Positions 41,604 through 51,942 of a DNA stretch of 64,000 nt are shown one piece after another. The stretch's first letter is position 1. Every line of letters starts with the position of its first letter. The translations under genes and the position numbers were made by a program. A model generated the notes under the pieces. That model searched no databases. It worked only from the letters and a program-made list of their open reading frames with translations, and was not told the DNA's origin. Origin of the DNA: Bacillus sp. MM2020_1 (lineage in GTDB: Bacteria; Bacillota; Bacilli; Bacillales; Cytobacillaceae); assembly GCA_011250595.1 (NCBI GenBank), contig JAANMP010000008.1, positions 1 to 64,000 on the forward strand. Direction: 5' to 3'.

Positions 41604-44600
41604 TTAAGATTCAACAAGCTCTTTTGTGTCTTCTAAGCGGACGGACACTAGTTTTGAAACACCTGATTCTTGCATGGTTACTCCGTAGAGGACATCTGCT
41701 TCCTCCATGGTCCCTTTGCGGTGGGTAATCACTATAAATTGCGTCTCCTTGCTATATCGTTTTAAATATTGGCTGAAGCGCTGGACATTTGCTTCATCCA
41801 AGGCCGCTTCGACCTCATCAAGGATACAAAAGGGAACCGGGCGTACTTTTAATATGGAAAAAAGAAGGGCAATCGCTGTTAATGCTCGTTCTCCACCTGA
41901 TAATAAGCCTAAATTTTGCAGCTTTTTCCCCGGTGGCTGCGCAACAATTTCAACACCTGTATTTAATAAATCACCTGGTACGGTAAGCACCAAGTCGGCT
42001 CTTCCACCGCCGAAAAGTGTTCTAAATACCGGCTCAAAATGTTCACGAATCCCATTAAAGGTCTGTTCAAAGCGTTTTTTCATTTCTTCATCCATTTCAT
42101 CAATTACCTTGTATAGGGTCTCTTTTGCTTCTTGGAGATCGTTTTTTTGTTCATTAAGGAACTCGTATCGTTCGGAGACACGCTCATACTCTTCAATGGC
42201 ACCTATATTGACATTCCCAAGTTCTTCAATGGACAGCCTGATTAGCTTGACCTTTTTCCGCGCTTCTTCAATGGATATCATTAATGGATATTGTTCTTTT
42301 GCACCTTCAAACGATAATAGGTATTCCTCTCTTAAGCGAGCAAAACGGTTTTCGAGATCGACATCCAAGCGGTTGATTTTCACTTCCTCGTCTTTTAAAA
42401 CGACAGTCATCCCGCGGTGAAGTCTTTTTAATTCCTTGACTTCCAATTCTAAGTCTTCTAATGCCGATTTTAAGGATAGACGTTCTTCTCGTCTAACCGT
42501 AATTAACTGTAACGCGGCTTCTTTATCCTGTTGTTTTCGAATAGCAGCAGTTTCTAACTGTACCTCTCCAGACGAACTATTTGTCATTTCCGAGGTTAAC
42601 AAATTTAAGTCTTCTGTAAACAGTGAAAGCTTTTGTTCACTCTCTTCAAAATCTGCTTTTAGATTTGTAAAACGTTCCTGTGTACTCATATACTGTTCAT
42701 TTTTAGAAGCAAATTCTACTTTCAAATCATTTATTTCAATAGTCAGCGCTTCTTTCGAGGTTAAATCACTCGACTTACGTTCAGTAAGTTTCGCTATTTG
42801 AGCCTCCAGCTCAGCTATTAAAGTTTTATAGGACTCCATCGAAAGGGTTAATTCATTTTTTCTTTTTAATAAAGTTGTTTTCTCATCAGTAAATTGCCCT
42901 TTTTCTAAATCATAAATAGCTAAACGTTCGTTGATATTTTTTTCTTCTTGTTCTGCTTGACGAAGGTCACCCTTTAAAGAAAGTTCATTTAATCTCAATT
43001 CTTCGCCATCTTTGCGCATTTCTTCAAGTAGTTTTTCTGAGAGCTGAACGTCTTCTTTTAGTGACTTGACAAGCTTTTCTAGTTGGGTTGTTTTTTCTTC
43101 CATCACAATAAGCTTATCTTTTAATTCCTCAAGCTCAACTTTGCGCGTTAATAATGAAGAGTTTTTTTGTTTAATGGCACCACCGGTCATGGAACCGCCC
43201 GGATTGACGATATCACCATCTAACGTGACCATTCTACAGCGATATTGTAGAATTTTAGCTAATTCATTGGCGCCTTTTAAGTCACTCGTAATGACTACAT
43301 TCCCCAACAGATTGCTCATTACCTCCGAATATTTTGGATCAAATTTAACAAGACTTACAGCGGTACCAACAAACGATGTATGCTTTTGAATAGAAGCTAA
43401 CTGAGCTGCTGATAAGGGTCTTCCCTTAATGACACTCAATGGCAAGAAAGTAGCCCGGCCAAATGAATTCTGTTTCAAATATTGAATGGCTGTCCGCCCA
43501 TTTTGCTCGTTATCCACAATGATATGCTGCAAAGCTCCTCCAAAGGCTGTTTCTAATGCCGTTTCATACTCTTTCGGGACCGTCACAAGCTCGGCAACCG
43601 CTCCTTCAATTCCCTTTAGGTTTTTCCCTCTAGCTTTAAGGATTTCTTTTACCCCTTGAAAAAAGCCTGAGTAATCCTCTTCCAGCTCTTCAAGCATTTC
43701 TTTCCTTGACTTTGCCTGTTGGAGAATTTGGTAAGCCTGGTACAGTGTCTTTTCTTGTTTTTGATAATTATTCTTGGTTGTCTCCAGCTTTCGCTGCAGT
43801 TCTCGAAAGGAACCTACCTGCTCTGCAATCTTTTCTTGTATATCTTCTAAGGCTGTTTGGATATTCGCTTTTTTATCCTTAGCAATTTCCCGTTCCTCGA
43901 TAAACTTGTCATTCTCAGAATCAAGCCGTGAACTTTTTCTTTCCTGCTGTTCAAGCTGCTGTTCAATGTATTTCACTTCATTTTTTGCGGCAGCTTGGTC
44001 GTTTAGCAACTCGATATATTCACTTTTTAATTCTTCTATTTTGTCTTCAATATTTTCGGTAAATAACTGCAGCTTTGCTTGTTTTTCTTTTAATTGAGTT
44101 TGCAATTCGCTTACTTGCTTACCAAGGTCCTCGGCAGAGGCTGCAAGTATGTCCCGATTATTTTTTAACTGGTTAATTTTATCTGTTAATTCTAAGATAT
44201 TCGTTTGAAGCTGCTCTTTATTTTGGGAGGCATTTTTCTTCCGTTCTTTTAAGACTTCTTTTCGGCCTTCCAGTTTTTCTAACTCCTCTGTAGCATGGAG
44301 GAGGACATTCTGAAGGTCTGTTATAGACTCATCGAACGCAGTGATTTGATCTCTTTTTTCAACTATTTTTGCTTCCTTTACTTGCAGTTCAGAAGAAAGC
44401 CGAAGCTCTTCCTCCTGATGTTCGTTAAACTGTTTGGAAAGACTTTCCCATTTTTGATGAAGATCCTCAATTTCATACACTGTTAAGGCCACTTCAAATT
44501 TTTCAAGTTCCTCTTTCTTCTCTAGAAAATCTTTGGCCATCGATGCCTGGATTTTTAATGGTTCAACTTGGCTTTCGAGCTCATGTAAAATATCATTTAC

Positions 44601-45170
44601 ACGGTTTAAATTGTCTTGAGTTTCAAACAGTTTTACCTCTGCTTTTTTCTTTCGCTGTTTATATTTTAGAACACCAGCAGCTTCATCAAAAATGGTTCTA
44701 CGTTCTTCGGCTTTACTATTTAAGATTTCTTCCACTTTTCCTTGGCTAATAATTGAAAATGCTTCTCTTCCCAACCCGGAATCCATGAATAAGTCAACAA
44801 TATCTTTGAGGCGGCATTGCTGCTTATTAATTAAGAAATCACTATCACCTGAACGGGATACTCTTCTTGTGACACTTACTTCATTATAATCAAGTGACAG
44901 GCCTTGCTCCTGATTATCCAAAGTTAAAGTTACTTCAGCAAAATTTAGGGGTTTACGGGAATCGCTTCCTCCAAAAATAATATCCTCCATTTTACTGCCT
45001 CTAAGCGATTTAGCCGACTGTTCACCCAGTACCCAACGAATGGCATCGGTAATATTGCTTTTTCCACTGCCATTTGGACCTACTACAGCAGTTACTCCCG
45101 GTACAAAATCAACTCCAATACGATCAGCGAAGGATTTAAAGCCAATAATGTCCAACCGTTTTAAAAACAT
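41604..45170 (-). CDS. smc: Chromosome condensation ATPase Smc
   Basis: Dimeric SMC protein that, with ScpA and ScpB, organises the chromosome and drives segregation. Walker A is GPNGSGKSN (31-39). Long coiled coils flank the hinge (about 500-680), with GGAIKQKNSS near the end of it. The C-terminal signature motif is LLSGGERAL and Walker B is ILDEVEAALD. It has 1188 residues, standard for the family. It lies between rnc and ftsY, matching the B. subtilis rnc-smc-ftsY operon. Confidence 0.98.
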   Translation of the reverse strand: MFLKRLDIIGFKSFADRIGVDFVPGVTAVVGPNGSGKSNITDAIRWVLGEQSAKSLRGSKMEDIIFGGSDSRKPLNFAEVTLTLDNQEQGLSLDYNEVSVTRRVSRSGDSDFLINKQQCRLKDIVDLFMDSGLGREAFSIISQGKVEEILNSKAEERRTIFDEAAGVLKYKQRKKKAEVKLFETQDNLNRVNDILHELESQVEPLKIQASMAKDFLEKKEELEKFEVALTVYEIEDLHQKWESLSKQFNEHQEEELRLSSELQVKEAKIVEKRDQITAFDESITDLQNVLLHATEELEKLEGRKEVLKERKKNASQNKEQLQTNILELTDKINQLKNNRDILAASAEDLGKQVSELQTQLKEKQAKLQLFTENIEDKIEELKSEYIELLNDQAAAKNEVKYIEQQLEQQERKSSRLDSENDKFIEEREIAKDKKANIQTALEDIQEKIAEQVGSFRELQRKLETTKNNYQKQEKTLYQAYQILQQAKSRKEMLEELEEDYSGFFQGVKEILKARGKNLKGIEGAVAELVTVPKEYETALETAFGGALQHIIVDNEQNGRTAIQYLKQNSFGRATFLPLSVIKGRPLSAAQLASIQKHTSFVGTAVSLVKFDPKYSEVMSNLLGNVVITSDLKGANELAKILQYRCRMVTLDGDIVNPGGSMTGGAIKQKNSSLLTRKVELEELKDKLIVMEEKTTQLEKLVKSLKEDVQLSEKLLEEMRKDGEELRLNELSLKGDLRQAEQEEKNINERLAIYDLEKGQFTDEKTTLLKRKNELTLSMESYKTLIAELEAQIAKLTERKSSDLTSKEALTIEINDLKVEFASKNEQYMSTQERFTNLKADFEESEQKLSLFTEDLNLLTSEMTNSSSGEVQLETAAIRKQQDKEAALQLITVRREERLSLKSALEDLELEVKELKRLHRGMTVVLKDEEVKINRLDVDLENRFARLREEYLLSFEGAKEQYPLMISIEEARKKVKLIRLSIEELGNVNIGAIEEYERVSERYEFLNEQKNDLQEAKETLYKVIDEMDEEMKKRFEQTFNGIREHFEPVFRTLFGGGRADLVLTVPGDLLNTGVEIVAQPPGKKLQNLGLLSGGERALTAIALLFSILKVRPVPFCILDEVEAALDEANVQRFSQYLKRYSKETQFIVITHRKGTMEEADVLYGVTMQESGVSKLVSVRLEDTKELVES

Positions 45171-45225
45171 TTCTTAATCCTCCCTATGCTTGCAAGCTGG
45201 ACTACTTGCAAACATTTTGTCATTT

Positions 45226-45966
45226 CTAAGTTGTTTTTTCCTTTAAAATATCGAGAGCCATCTGGGCGGCATGTTGTTCGGCTTCCTTCTTTGATTTCCC
45301 GGTTCCTACACCTAATTCCTTACCGTTCAAGGAAACTTTCGAAACAAATTCTTTATTATGGGCAGGCCCTATTTCTTGAAGAACACGATATTCAATCGCG
45401 CCTGTCCCATCCCGTTGAATAAGTTCCTGTAACTGGCTTTTATAATCCATCACATGAGAAAAAGCACCAGCATTAATCTTTGGAAAAACAACTTTCTCGA
45501 GAAATTTAATGACTGTTTCAATTCCTTGGTCTAAATAAAGGGCTCCAATGAATGCTTCAAAAACATCCGCTAGAAGAGCGGGACGCTCCCGTCCACCTGT
45601 CATCTCTTCCCCTTTACCCAACAAAACTAATTTTCCAAAGTCAAGTTCATTGGCAAATGCAACAAGAGATGGCTCGCATACAATGGCAGCTCGAAGCTTC
45701 GTCAATTCTCCCTCTGACATCGTAGGATATTTTTTGTAAAGGAATTGTGAAACAGTTAACTCAAGAACGGCATCTCCTAAAAACTCAAGCCTCTCATTAT
45801 CTTCAAAAGGCTTTCTGCGATGCTCATTCACATAAGATGAATGAGTAAATGCTTGTTTTAATAGTTTTTCGTTTTCCAGCGTAATACCAATCGTATTTTG
45901 AAAACCTTTAAATAGATTTTCTTTTGCGCGGTTATTCAAATCTTTTTCCTTATTGTTCTTGCGCAT
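45226..45966 (-). CDS. rnc: Ribonuclease III
   Basis: Cuts double-stranded RNA, including rRNA precursors. The signature [17 protein letters not shown] (about 64-80) holds catalytic acidic residues, and a dsRBD at the C-terminus begins near residue 170 ([14 protein letters not shown]). I start at the ATG at 45964-45966 with GGTGGAG, giving 246 residues; the frame extends to 46074 without a good site. First gene of rnc-smc-ftsY. Confidence 0.95.
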   Translation of the reverse strand: MRKNNKEKDLNNRAKENLFKGFQNTIGITLENEKLLKQAFTHSSYVNEHRRKPFEDNERLEFLGDAVLELTVSQFLYKKYPTMSEGELTKLRAAIVCEPSLVAFANELDFGKLVLLGKGEEMTGGRERPALLADVFEAFIGALYLDQGIETVIKFLEKVVFPKINAGAFSHVMDYKSQLQELIQRDGTGAIEYRVLQEIGPAHNKEFVSKVSLNGKELGVGTGKSKKEAEQHAAQMALDILKEKTT

Positions 45967-46009
45967 AAAAACTTCTCCACCTTGCATCAAATAATTTACA
46001 CACCACTCA

Positions 46010-46038
46010 AGTATAAGTTTAAAAAAAGTATTTAGCAA
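46010..46038 (-). promoter_or_regulatory. rnc-smc-ftsY promoter
   Basis: -35 TTGCTA (46033-46038), 17-base spacer, -10 TATACT (46010-46015). It lies downstream of both hairpins in the acpP-rnc gap. Confidence 0.6.
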
Positions 46039-46048
46039 AACGCAAAGA

Positions 46049-46077
46049 AACTTGGCATCACATTGGGAAGCCAAGTT
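46049..46077 (-). terminator. Second hairpin in the acpP-rnc gap
   Basis: An 8-bp perfect stem (46049-46056 with 46070-46077) with a 13-base loop; a moderately U-rich stretch follows. It directly follows the acpP terminator, giving a tandem pair. Confidence 0.5.
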
Positions 46078-46083
46078 CTATTT

Positions 46084-46117
46084 TACAGAATAAAGCTCCG
46101 TTTGAAAACGGAGCTTT
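46084..46117 (-). terminator. Terminator after acpP
   Basis: A 12-bp perfect stem (46092-46103 with 46106-46117) with a 2-base loop, 18 bases past the acpP stop codon. The U run is short, which may explain the second hairpin just beyond. Confidence 0.8.
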
Positions 46118-46135
46118 TGTGAATAAATCTAACGA

Positions 46136-46369
46136 TTACTTAATGCTTTGTATGTAATTAACAGCGTCACCAACTGTGCTAATTTTTTCAGCGTCATCGT
46201 CAGAAATTTCCATATCGAACTCATCTTCTAATTCCATAACTAGTTCAACTACGTCAAGGGAATCAGCACCAAGATCATCTTTGAATGATGCTTCAAGTTT
46301 AACTTGAGATTCATCCACGCCTAAGCGGTCAACGATGATTTTTGTTACACGTTCTAATACCTCTGCCAT
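46136..46369 (-). CDS. acpP: Acyl carrier protein
   Basis: Carries growing acyl chains in fatty-acid synthesis. It is 77 residues, acidic, with the [10 protein letters not shown] motif in which Ser37 receives phosphopantetheine. GGGGAGGTG precedes the ATG. It follows fabG by a 97-base gap with a likely promoter, so high-level expression can be independent of the FapR-controlled cluster. Confidence 0.98.
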   Translation of the reverse strand: MAEVLERVTKIIVDRLGVDESQVKLEASFKDDLGADSLDVVELVMELEDEFDMEISDDDAEKISTVGDAVNYIQSIK

Positions 46370-46392
46370 GCCTGTTCACCTCCCCTCAAGCT

Positions 46393-46398
46393 ATTATA
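46393..46398 (-). promoter_or_regulatory. Candidate acpP promoter (-10)
   Basis: A perfect TATAAT on the minus strand lies 24 bases before the acpP start; the -35 region is weak. A separate acpP promoter is expected because ACP is needed in large amounts. Confidence 0.4.
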
Positions 46399-46466
46399 GA
46401 GTATTTCAACAAAATAATACACTAAGATTTTATTAAAATTAATTTTGAACCTATATTACTGTCTAG

Positions 46467-47210
46467 CTACATTACCATGCCGCCATTAATATGCAATGTT
46501 TGTCCAGTCATATATGCAGAATCGTCAGATGCAATGAATGCCGTGATTTTAGCGATATCTTTAGGCTCTCCTAATCTTGCTAACGGAATTTGTTTTAACA
46601 TTTCTGTTTTTACTTCTTCAGTTAATTTATCAGTCATATCTGTTGTGATGAAGCCTGGAGCAATCGCATTTACGGTAATATTTCGCGATGCCAGCTCTTT
46701 AGCAGTTGTTTTTGTTAAACCAATGACTCCAGCCTTAGCTGCCACATAGTTTGCCTGTCCTGGATTCCCGCTAACACCAACAACGGATGCAATATTAATA
46801 ATGCGTCCTACGCGTTGCTTCATCATTTGTCTTGTTACCGCTTTTGTACACAGGAAGACACCTTTAAGGTTGATATTAATGACGTCGTCCCATTCTTCTT
46901 CTTTCATTCTCATCAATAAATTATCTTTTGTAATTCCAGCGTTATTAACGAGAATATCAAGTTTTCCAAAATTGTCGATCGTTCCCTTAACCATTGCTGC
47001 AACTTCTTCAGAGTTTGATACATCACACTTTACAGCGAATGCCTCTCTGCCCAGAGCTTTAATTTCATCAACAACCTCATTAGCCTTTGCTTCACTTCCG
47101 GAAAAATTTACTGCAACATTTGCTCCTTGGCGTGCAAGTTCAAGGGCAATTTCTCTGCCAATCCCTCTCGATGCACCTGTTACAAGAGCTGATTTCCCTT
47201 CAAGATTCAT
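46467..47210 (-). CDS. fabG: 3-oxoacyl-ACP reductase
   Basis: NADPH-dependent reduction in each elongation round. The SDR motifs are [11 protein letters not shown] (about 12-22) and the catalytic Ser/Tyr/Lys set in [19 protein letters not shown]. The length is 247 residues. It overlaps the fabD stop codon by 4 bases (ATGA). Within the fapR-plsX-fabD-fabG operon. Confidence 0.97.
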   Translation of the reverse strand: MNLEGKSALVTGASRGIGREIALELARQGANVAVNFSGSEAKANEVVDEIKALGREAFAVKCDVSNSEEVAAMVKGTIDNFGKLDILVNNAGITKDNLLMRMKEEEWDDVININLKGVFLCTKAVTRQMMKQRVGRIINIASVVGVSGNPGQANYVAAKAGVIGLTKTTAKELASRNITVNAIAPGFITTDMTDKLTEEVKTEMLKQIPLARLGEPKDIAKITAFIASDDSAYMTGQTLHINGGMVM

Positions 47211-48154
47211 AGTCTTTCCTCCTTTAACGCATCCATAACAGCTTGTGCACTTTCCTCGTCGGATACTGAATAGGTTGTAACTGTTTTATCAATTTTTTTA
47301 ATTAAGCCTGAGAGAACTTTCCCAGAACCAATTTCTATGAATGTATCGACACCTAAATCAATCATCTTCCGAACAGAATCTTCCCATAAGACAGGGGAAT
47401 AAAGTTGTTCAATTAACTTATCCTTGATCTCTGAAGCAGAACTGATTGGTTCTGCAGTGACATTGGCCACGATTGGGACGCTGGCATCTTTCATCTCAAT
47501 TTCGTCTAATACTTCTCGCAATTGTACCGCGGCTGGCTTCATTAATGCGGAATGGAATGGACCGCTCACGTCTAATGGAAGCACTCTTTTTGCCCCTGCT
47601 TCTTTTGCTTTCACTGCTGCAAGCTCTACCCCTTTTTTAGAGCCTGAGATAACAATCTGACCTGGACAGTTTAAATTTGCTAATGATACAGGATTACCAT
47701 CATCACTAATTTCTGTTGTCACCGTTGAAAGGGGTGCACGATCAAGACCTAATACCGCTGCCATCGATCCTTCCCCATTTGGAACGGCACTTTCCATAAA
47801 CTCGCCCCGTTTTCTAACAGCAAAGACTCCTTCTTCGAAAGTAAAGGTGCCCGCAGCAACAAGGGCCGTATATTCGCCTAAGCTATGGCCAGCAACATAA
47901 TCAGCCTTAATCCCAGATTTTTGGAAGTATTCCAATATAGCAATACTGGTTGTTAAAAGGGCTGGCTGTGTATTATAAGTAATTGTTAATTCTTCTTTTG
48001 GACCCTCAAAGATTAGTTTACTTAGTTGAGTATTAAGCGTTTCATCCGCTCTATTAAAATAATCCATTACCTCCGGATGGTTGTCTGCTAACTCTTTACC
48101 CATACCGACTGTTTGTGACCCTTGCCCAGGAAACACAAATGCTATTTTCTTCAT
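47207..48154 (-). CDS. fabD: Malonyl-CoA:ACP transacylase
   Basis: Loads malonate onto ACP. The nucleophile Ser91 lies in [10 protein letters not shown], the oxyanion residues in FPGQGSQ near the start, and the second catalytic His in the later GPFHSALM segment. The length is 315 residues. It lies 12 bases after plsX. Confidence 0.97.
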   Translation of the reverse strand: MKKIAFVFPGQGSQTVGMGKELADNHPEVMDYFNRADETLNTQLSKLIFEGPKEELTITYNTQPALLTTSIAILEYFQKSGIKADYVAGHSLGEYTALVAAGTFTFEEGVFAVRKRGEFMESAVPNGEGSMAAVLGLDRAPLSTVTTEISDDGNPVSLANLNCPGQIVISGSKKGVELAAVKAKEAGAKRVLPLDVSGPFHSALMKPAAVQLREVLDEIEMKDASVPIVANVTAEPISSASEIKDKLIEQLYSPVLWEDSVRKMIDLGVDTFIEIGSGKVLSGLIKKIDKTVTTYSVSDEESAQAVMDALKEERL

Positions 48155-48166
48155 TACATTACTCCT

Positions 48167-49171
48167 TTACCTTTCAACTTTTGTGGTACCCGCTTCTTCT
48201 GTTGAAACTTTTATTAATCCAACAACATCATTGCTTACCATTTCCCTTGTTTGCCGGATTGCGCTAAAAATAGCTTGCCCATTCGAAGAGCCATGAGCCT
48301 TAATAACAGGTGCATTTAAACCAAACAGTGCAGCACCGCCATATTCGGAATAATCCATTGTATTCTTTAAGGTTTTTAGATTTGGTTTTAAGACAGCGGC
48401 AGCTAATTTACTTGTAAAACTGCTCATTAACGCCTTTTTTAACATTTTAAACATAGATAGTGCCGTTCCTTCAATTGTTTTTAGGACCATGTTTCCCGTA
48501 AATCCATCGGTAACAACCACATCAGCAACACCATCTAGCAAATCTCTTGCTTCAACATTCCCTACAAAGTTAATATCGGCATTTTTTAACATTTCAAAGG
48601 CATGCTTGGTCAGTTCATTCCCTTTCTTTTCCTCGGTCCCAATGTTTAACAGACCGACTCTTGGCTTCGTAATGCCTCTTACTTTTTCACTATAAATAGA
48701 TCCCATCAATCCGTATTGGAGCAGATGCTCCGGCTTGGCATCTGCATTTGCCCCAACATCTAGTAACAGAAAGCCTTCACCGCCAATGGTCGGAAGTGTT
48801 GGCGCTAAGGCTGGACGGTGAATCCCATTTATTCTGCCAACCACAAATAAACCCGCGGCTACTAAGGCACCTGTATTTCCCGCAGAGATACAAGCATCCG
48901 CCAATCCATCTGCTACTTGCTGTGCGGCCAACACCATAGAGGCATTTTTTTTACGGCGCACCGCTTTTACAGGTTCGTCCGTTCCAAGGATAACTTCGGT
49001 GGTATGGATAACTGAAATCCGTTCATGATTTGTTAATGTTTCTTTAATTTTATTTTCATCCCCAACAAGGGTAATATGTATATCTGAAAATGCTTGTACA
49101 GCTTTAAGTGCCCCTAAAACGATTTCTTTTGGAGCATTGTCACCGCCCATTGCATCAATTGCTAGTTTCAT
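48167..49171 (-). CDS. plsX: Phosphate acyltransferase PlsX
   Basis: Makes acyl-phosphate from acyl-ACP, feeding PlsY in phospholipid synthesis. It starts [18 protein letters not shown], the family-typical beginning, using the ATG at 49169-49171; the reading frame extends by three codons to 49180 where the upstream site would be too close. The length is 334 residues. It lies 12 bases after fapR. Confidence 0.96.
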   Translation of the reverse strand: MKLAIDAMGGDNAPKEIVLGALKAVQAFSDIHITLVGDENKIKETLTNHERISVIHTTEVILGTDEPVKAVRRKKNASMVLAAQQVADGLADACISAGNTGALVAAGLFVVGRINGIHRPALAPTLPTIGGEGFLLLDVGANADAKPEHLLQYGLMGSIYSEKVRGITKPRVGLLNIGTEEKKGNELTKHAFEMLKNADINFVGNVEARDLLDGVADVVVTDGFTGNMVLKTIEGTALSMFKMLKKALMSSFTSKLAAAVLKPNLKTLKNTMDYSEYGGAALFGLNAPVIKAHGSSNGQAIFSAIRQTREMVSNDVVGLIKVSTEEAGTTKVER

Positions 49172-49183
49172 TTTTCTCATCCT

Positions 49184-49750
49184 TTACCGATTTTTCGAAC
49201 GGTACATTTCAAATTCTCCGGTAAAAACAAGTTCATTATTCACAAAACTTGTGACTTCGACACTTGTTCTGCCTAAGTTCCCATCAATTTTTATTACTTT
49301 TGCTTTGGCAATCACACGCTCGTTCAATTTCACCAAACGTTTGAATTGAATATTCGCTTTTGCTGTTAACGCTAATTCATCGTTAATAACGGCTACAGCA
49401 AGGGAATTAGCCTGGGCGAATACATGATGGCCACGAGCAATGTTATTTCGTTTAAAGACATGTTCTTTTTTCACATCAAAAATCGAAATGGCATTCTGAT
49501 CCAGTTCTATATGAATAATTTCACCGATGACTTCTTCTAGCGGTAAGGAGCGGACTTCATCTTCAAACCGTTTCTCTGCAACGGTCTTAATCCGTTCCCG
49601 AAGTTCAGGAATGGATAATTCTAAACGGTCTAGACGAATTGTTTGTACGCTCACTTCAAATTTTTCTGCTAAATCCTCATCAGTTATAAATGGATTATCA
49701 TTAATTGTAGTGGTCAATAATTGTTGCCGTTCTTTTTTACTTTTTCTCAT
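49184..49750 (-). CDS. fapR: Fatty-acid and phospholipid synthesis repressor FapR
   Basis: DeoR-like N-terminal HTH (about 10-50; [18 protein letters not shown]) joined to a hot-dog ligand domain that binds malonyl-CoA and releases DNA. The length, 188 residues, is identical to the B. subtilis protein. It is the first gene of its operon and has a FapR operator overlapping the transcription start, so it should autoregulate. Confidence 0.97.
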   Translation of the reverse strand: MRKSKKERQQLLTTTINDNPFITDEDLAEKFEVSVQTIRLDRLELSIPELRERIKTVAEKRFEDEVRSLPLEEVIGEIIHIELDQNAISIFDVKKEHVFKRNNIARGHHVFAQANSLAVAVINDELALTAKANIQFKRLVKLNERVIAKAKVIKIDGNLGRTSVEVTSFVNNELVFTGEFEMYRSKNR

Positions 49751-49773
49751 AAATTTTTCACACCGTCCGAGAT

Positions 49774-49792
49774 CTTATGACTAGGTACTAAT
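49774..49792 (-). promoter_or_regulatory. FapR operator
   Basis: The minus strand reads ATTAGTACCTAGTCATAAG, closely matching the known FapR box ATTAGTACCTnnTACTAAT-type sequence in its left half and partly in its right half. It lies immediately after the -10 hexamer of the fapR promoter. Confidence 0.8.
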
Positions 49793-49795
49793 AGT

Positions 49796-49824
49796 AGTAT
49801 AAAATTAGAAAAAGCAGATTGCAA
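49796..49824 (-). promoter_or_regulatory. fapR-plsX-fabD-fabG promoter
   Basis: -35 TTGCAA (49819-49824), 17-base spacer, -10 TATACT (49796-49801), just upstream of the FapR operator. Confidence 0.8.
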
Positions 49825-49893
49825 GAATTTGTTTTCTATTCATAGCATCTACTTTTTCTATGTAGAAATTCTTAAAAAGGTAAATGAACTGAT

Positions 49894-51942
49894 TTAATCT
49901 AGCTTTTCCCCTTCTAAAACCCCTGATTCCCCAAGCGCTTCTCTTAAAAATAGATACTCCGGGGCTGTCCAAAATGTTTTTGACTGGATGAGTATCATTG
50001 CATCATTTCTGGCTGTTTCTAGCGCACGATAATCATGGACCATATCTGCAACCTTAAATTCAGGAACACCGCTTTGCTTTCTGCCAAAAAAGTCGCCTGG
50101 TCCTCTAAGTTCTAAATCCTTCTCACTTAGAACAAATCCATCATTTGTTTCCGTCATGATCCGCATTCTTTCTTGACCCACTTCTGATTTAGGACTAGCA
50201 AGTAAAATGCAGTAGGATTGATCGCTGCCCCGTCCAACACGTCCACGCAGCTGGTGGAGCTGCGAAAGGCCGAATCTTTCTGCATCATAAATAACCATCA
50301 TCGTCGCATTTGGAACATTTACCCCTACCTCAACTACTGTGGTTGAGACAAGCACCTGTACTTCGTTGGCACTAAACGCCTTCATTACTGAATCTTTTTC
50401 TTCCGAGCTTAAGCGACCGTGCATAAGCCCCGCCTTATAGCGATTTTGAAAGTAGTGACTTAGAGTAGTGAACACATCAATCGCGTTTTGGACATCGAGC
50501 TTTTCTGATTCTTCGATCAGCGGACAAATCACATAGGCCTGATGCCCTTTTTGTAATTCCTTTTCTACAAAAGCTAGGACGCGTTCGAGCATTTCCGGTT
50601 TTGCCCAGTATGTTTCAATTGATTTTCGCCCTGCAGGCATCTCATCAATTATGGAAACATCCATTTCACCAAATACCGTGATTGCAAGTGTTCGCGGAAT
50701 CGGTGTCGCAGTCATAAAAAGAACGTCAGGATTCTCACCTTTTTCCCTCAGCACTCTTCGCTGTTCCACCCCAAAGCGATGCTGTTCATCGGTAATTACA
50801 AAGCCCAATTTTTTGAAGGTGACCTCATCCTGTATAAGTGCGTGTGTACCAATTAAAATATCAACGTTACCATTCGCTAGTTCTTGAAGGATTTCTTTTC
50901 TGCGTTTGCCCTTAATAGAACTTGTTAAAAGTTCGCACCTAATATCGAATGGATCTAGCATGCTTTTTAAGCTTTGTGCATGCTGCTCCGCCAGAATTTC
51001 TGTTGGTACCATTAAAGCTCCCTGAAACCCCGCAGTCACACTGGCATATAAACCAATCGCCGCAACAACCGTTTTCCCTGAACCCACATCCCCTTGTAAC
51101 AATCGATTCATCCGGAGTGGTGATTTTAATTCCGCTAACACTTCATTGACGACCCTAGTTTGAGCATTTGTTAACGGAAAAGGAAGACTTTTGATAAATC
51201 CTTCTACCTGTAACTCATTATAATTTTGGCAAATACCCGGGGAATGTTCACGTTCAAACTTCCTTAATGCCTGCATTTTTAGTTGAAACAATAGAAATTC
51301 TTCATAAACAATGCGCCTTCGTGCTTGTTTGACATCTTCTTGGCTACTTGGAAAGTGCATTGCTTTAATCGCTCTCTGTTTATCAAGCAGACGATATTTT
51401 TTTAAGAAAACAACTGGAAGTGTTTCTTCTATGAATTGTCCATATTGTTGGAAAGCATTGCTGATAAATTTGCGAATACCCTTTGTCGTTAATTTCCCTC
51501 GTAATGAGTACACCGGCTCAAAATCCTTAGTCTTTGCGTTTGTGCCTTGTTGCATTTCAGTTGCCGTGATTGTTTGCCGATGGGCATCCCATTTTCCAGT
51601 GATCGTTATCGTTTCATTGATAATAATCTTATTTTTTAAATAGGGCTGGTTAAAAAAGACTACTTTAATTAAATGAGAGCCAACGAAAAGTCGGATCATT
51701 AGTTTGGATTTCTTCCTTCCAAAATAGCTAAGAGAAGGTTCACTATGAACCTTCCCTTCTACTGTTACTTTCTCATCATGCTGCACCTCTGTTATATCAC
51801 GAAGGCGATAATCTTCATAACGATAAGGAAAATACTCCAATAAATCTTCTATCGTAAAGATTTTCATTTCTGAAAAAATCTCAGCAGTTTCTTCACCAAT
51901 TCCCCGAATGACGGTTATTGATTGTTTAAGATGTGGATTCAC
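49894..51942 (-). CDS. recG: ATP-dependent DNA helicase RecG
   Basis: Remodels stalled replication forks. It has a wedge/OB domain (about 60-150), then SF2 helicase motifs: GDVGSGKTVVA (about 286-296), DEQHRFGV, TATPIPRTLA and the QLRGRVGRG TRG-type motif near the C-terminus. The start is GTG (51940-51942) inside the last 17 bases of sdaAA; I see no clear ribosome-binding site, so translation may be coupled to sdaAA. The length is 682 residues. Confidence 0.96.
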   Translation of the reverse strand: MNPHLKQSITVIRGIGEETAEIFSEMKIFTIEDLLEYFPYRYEDYRLRDITEVQHDEKVTVEGKVHSEPSLSYFGRKKSKLMIRLFVGSHLIKVVFFNQPYLKNKIIINETITITGKWDAHRQTITATEMQQGTNAKTKDFEPVYSLRGKLTTKGIRKFISNAFQQYGQFIEETLPVVFLKKYRLLDKQRAIKAMHFPSSQEDVKQARRRIVYEEFLLFQLKMQALRKFEREHSPGICQNYNELQVEGFIKSLPFPLTNAQTRVVNEVLAELKSPLRMNRLLQGDVGSGKTVVAAIGLYASVTAGFQGALMVPTEILAEQHAQSLKSMLDPFDIRCELLTSSIKGKRRKEILQELANGNVDILIGTHALIQDEVTFKKLGFVITDEQHRFGVEQRRVLREKGENPDVLFMTATPIPRTLAITVFGEMDVSIIDEMPAGRKSIETYWAKPEMLERVLAFVEKELQKGHQAYVICPLIEESEKLDVQNAIDVFTTLSHYFQNRYKAGLMHGRLSSEEKDSVMKAFSANEVQVLVSTTVVEVGVNVPNATMMVIYDAERFGLSQLHQLRGRVGRGSDQSYCILLASPKSEVGQERMRIMTETNDGFVLSEKDLELRGPGDFFGRKQSGVPEFKVADMVHDYRALETARNDAMILIQSKTFWTAPEYLFLREALGESGVLEGEKLD

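Noticed and set aside
41707..44097. Long plus-strand open frames opposite smc
   Set aside because: They are antisense to coiled-coil coding sequence and rich in Ser/Phe, the mirror of Glu/Lys codons; no ribosome-binding sites.
45967..46074. 36-residue extension of RNase III
   Set aside because: It crosses the rnc promoter and the second hairpin; the GGTGGAG site supports the ATG at 45966.
46444..46466. ctgtctagcta just after fabG resembling the start of the repeat at 38654
   Set aside because: Only about 10 bases match and the rest of the repeat is missing; chance similarity.
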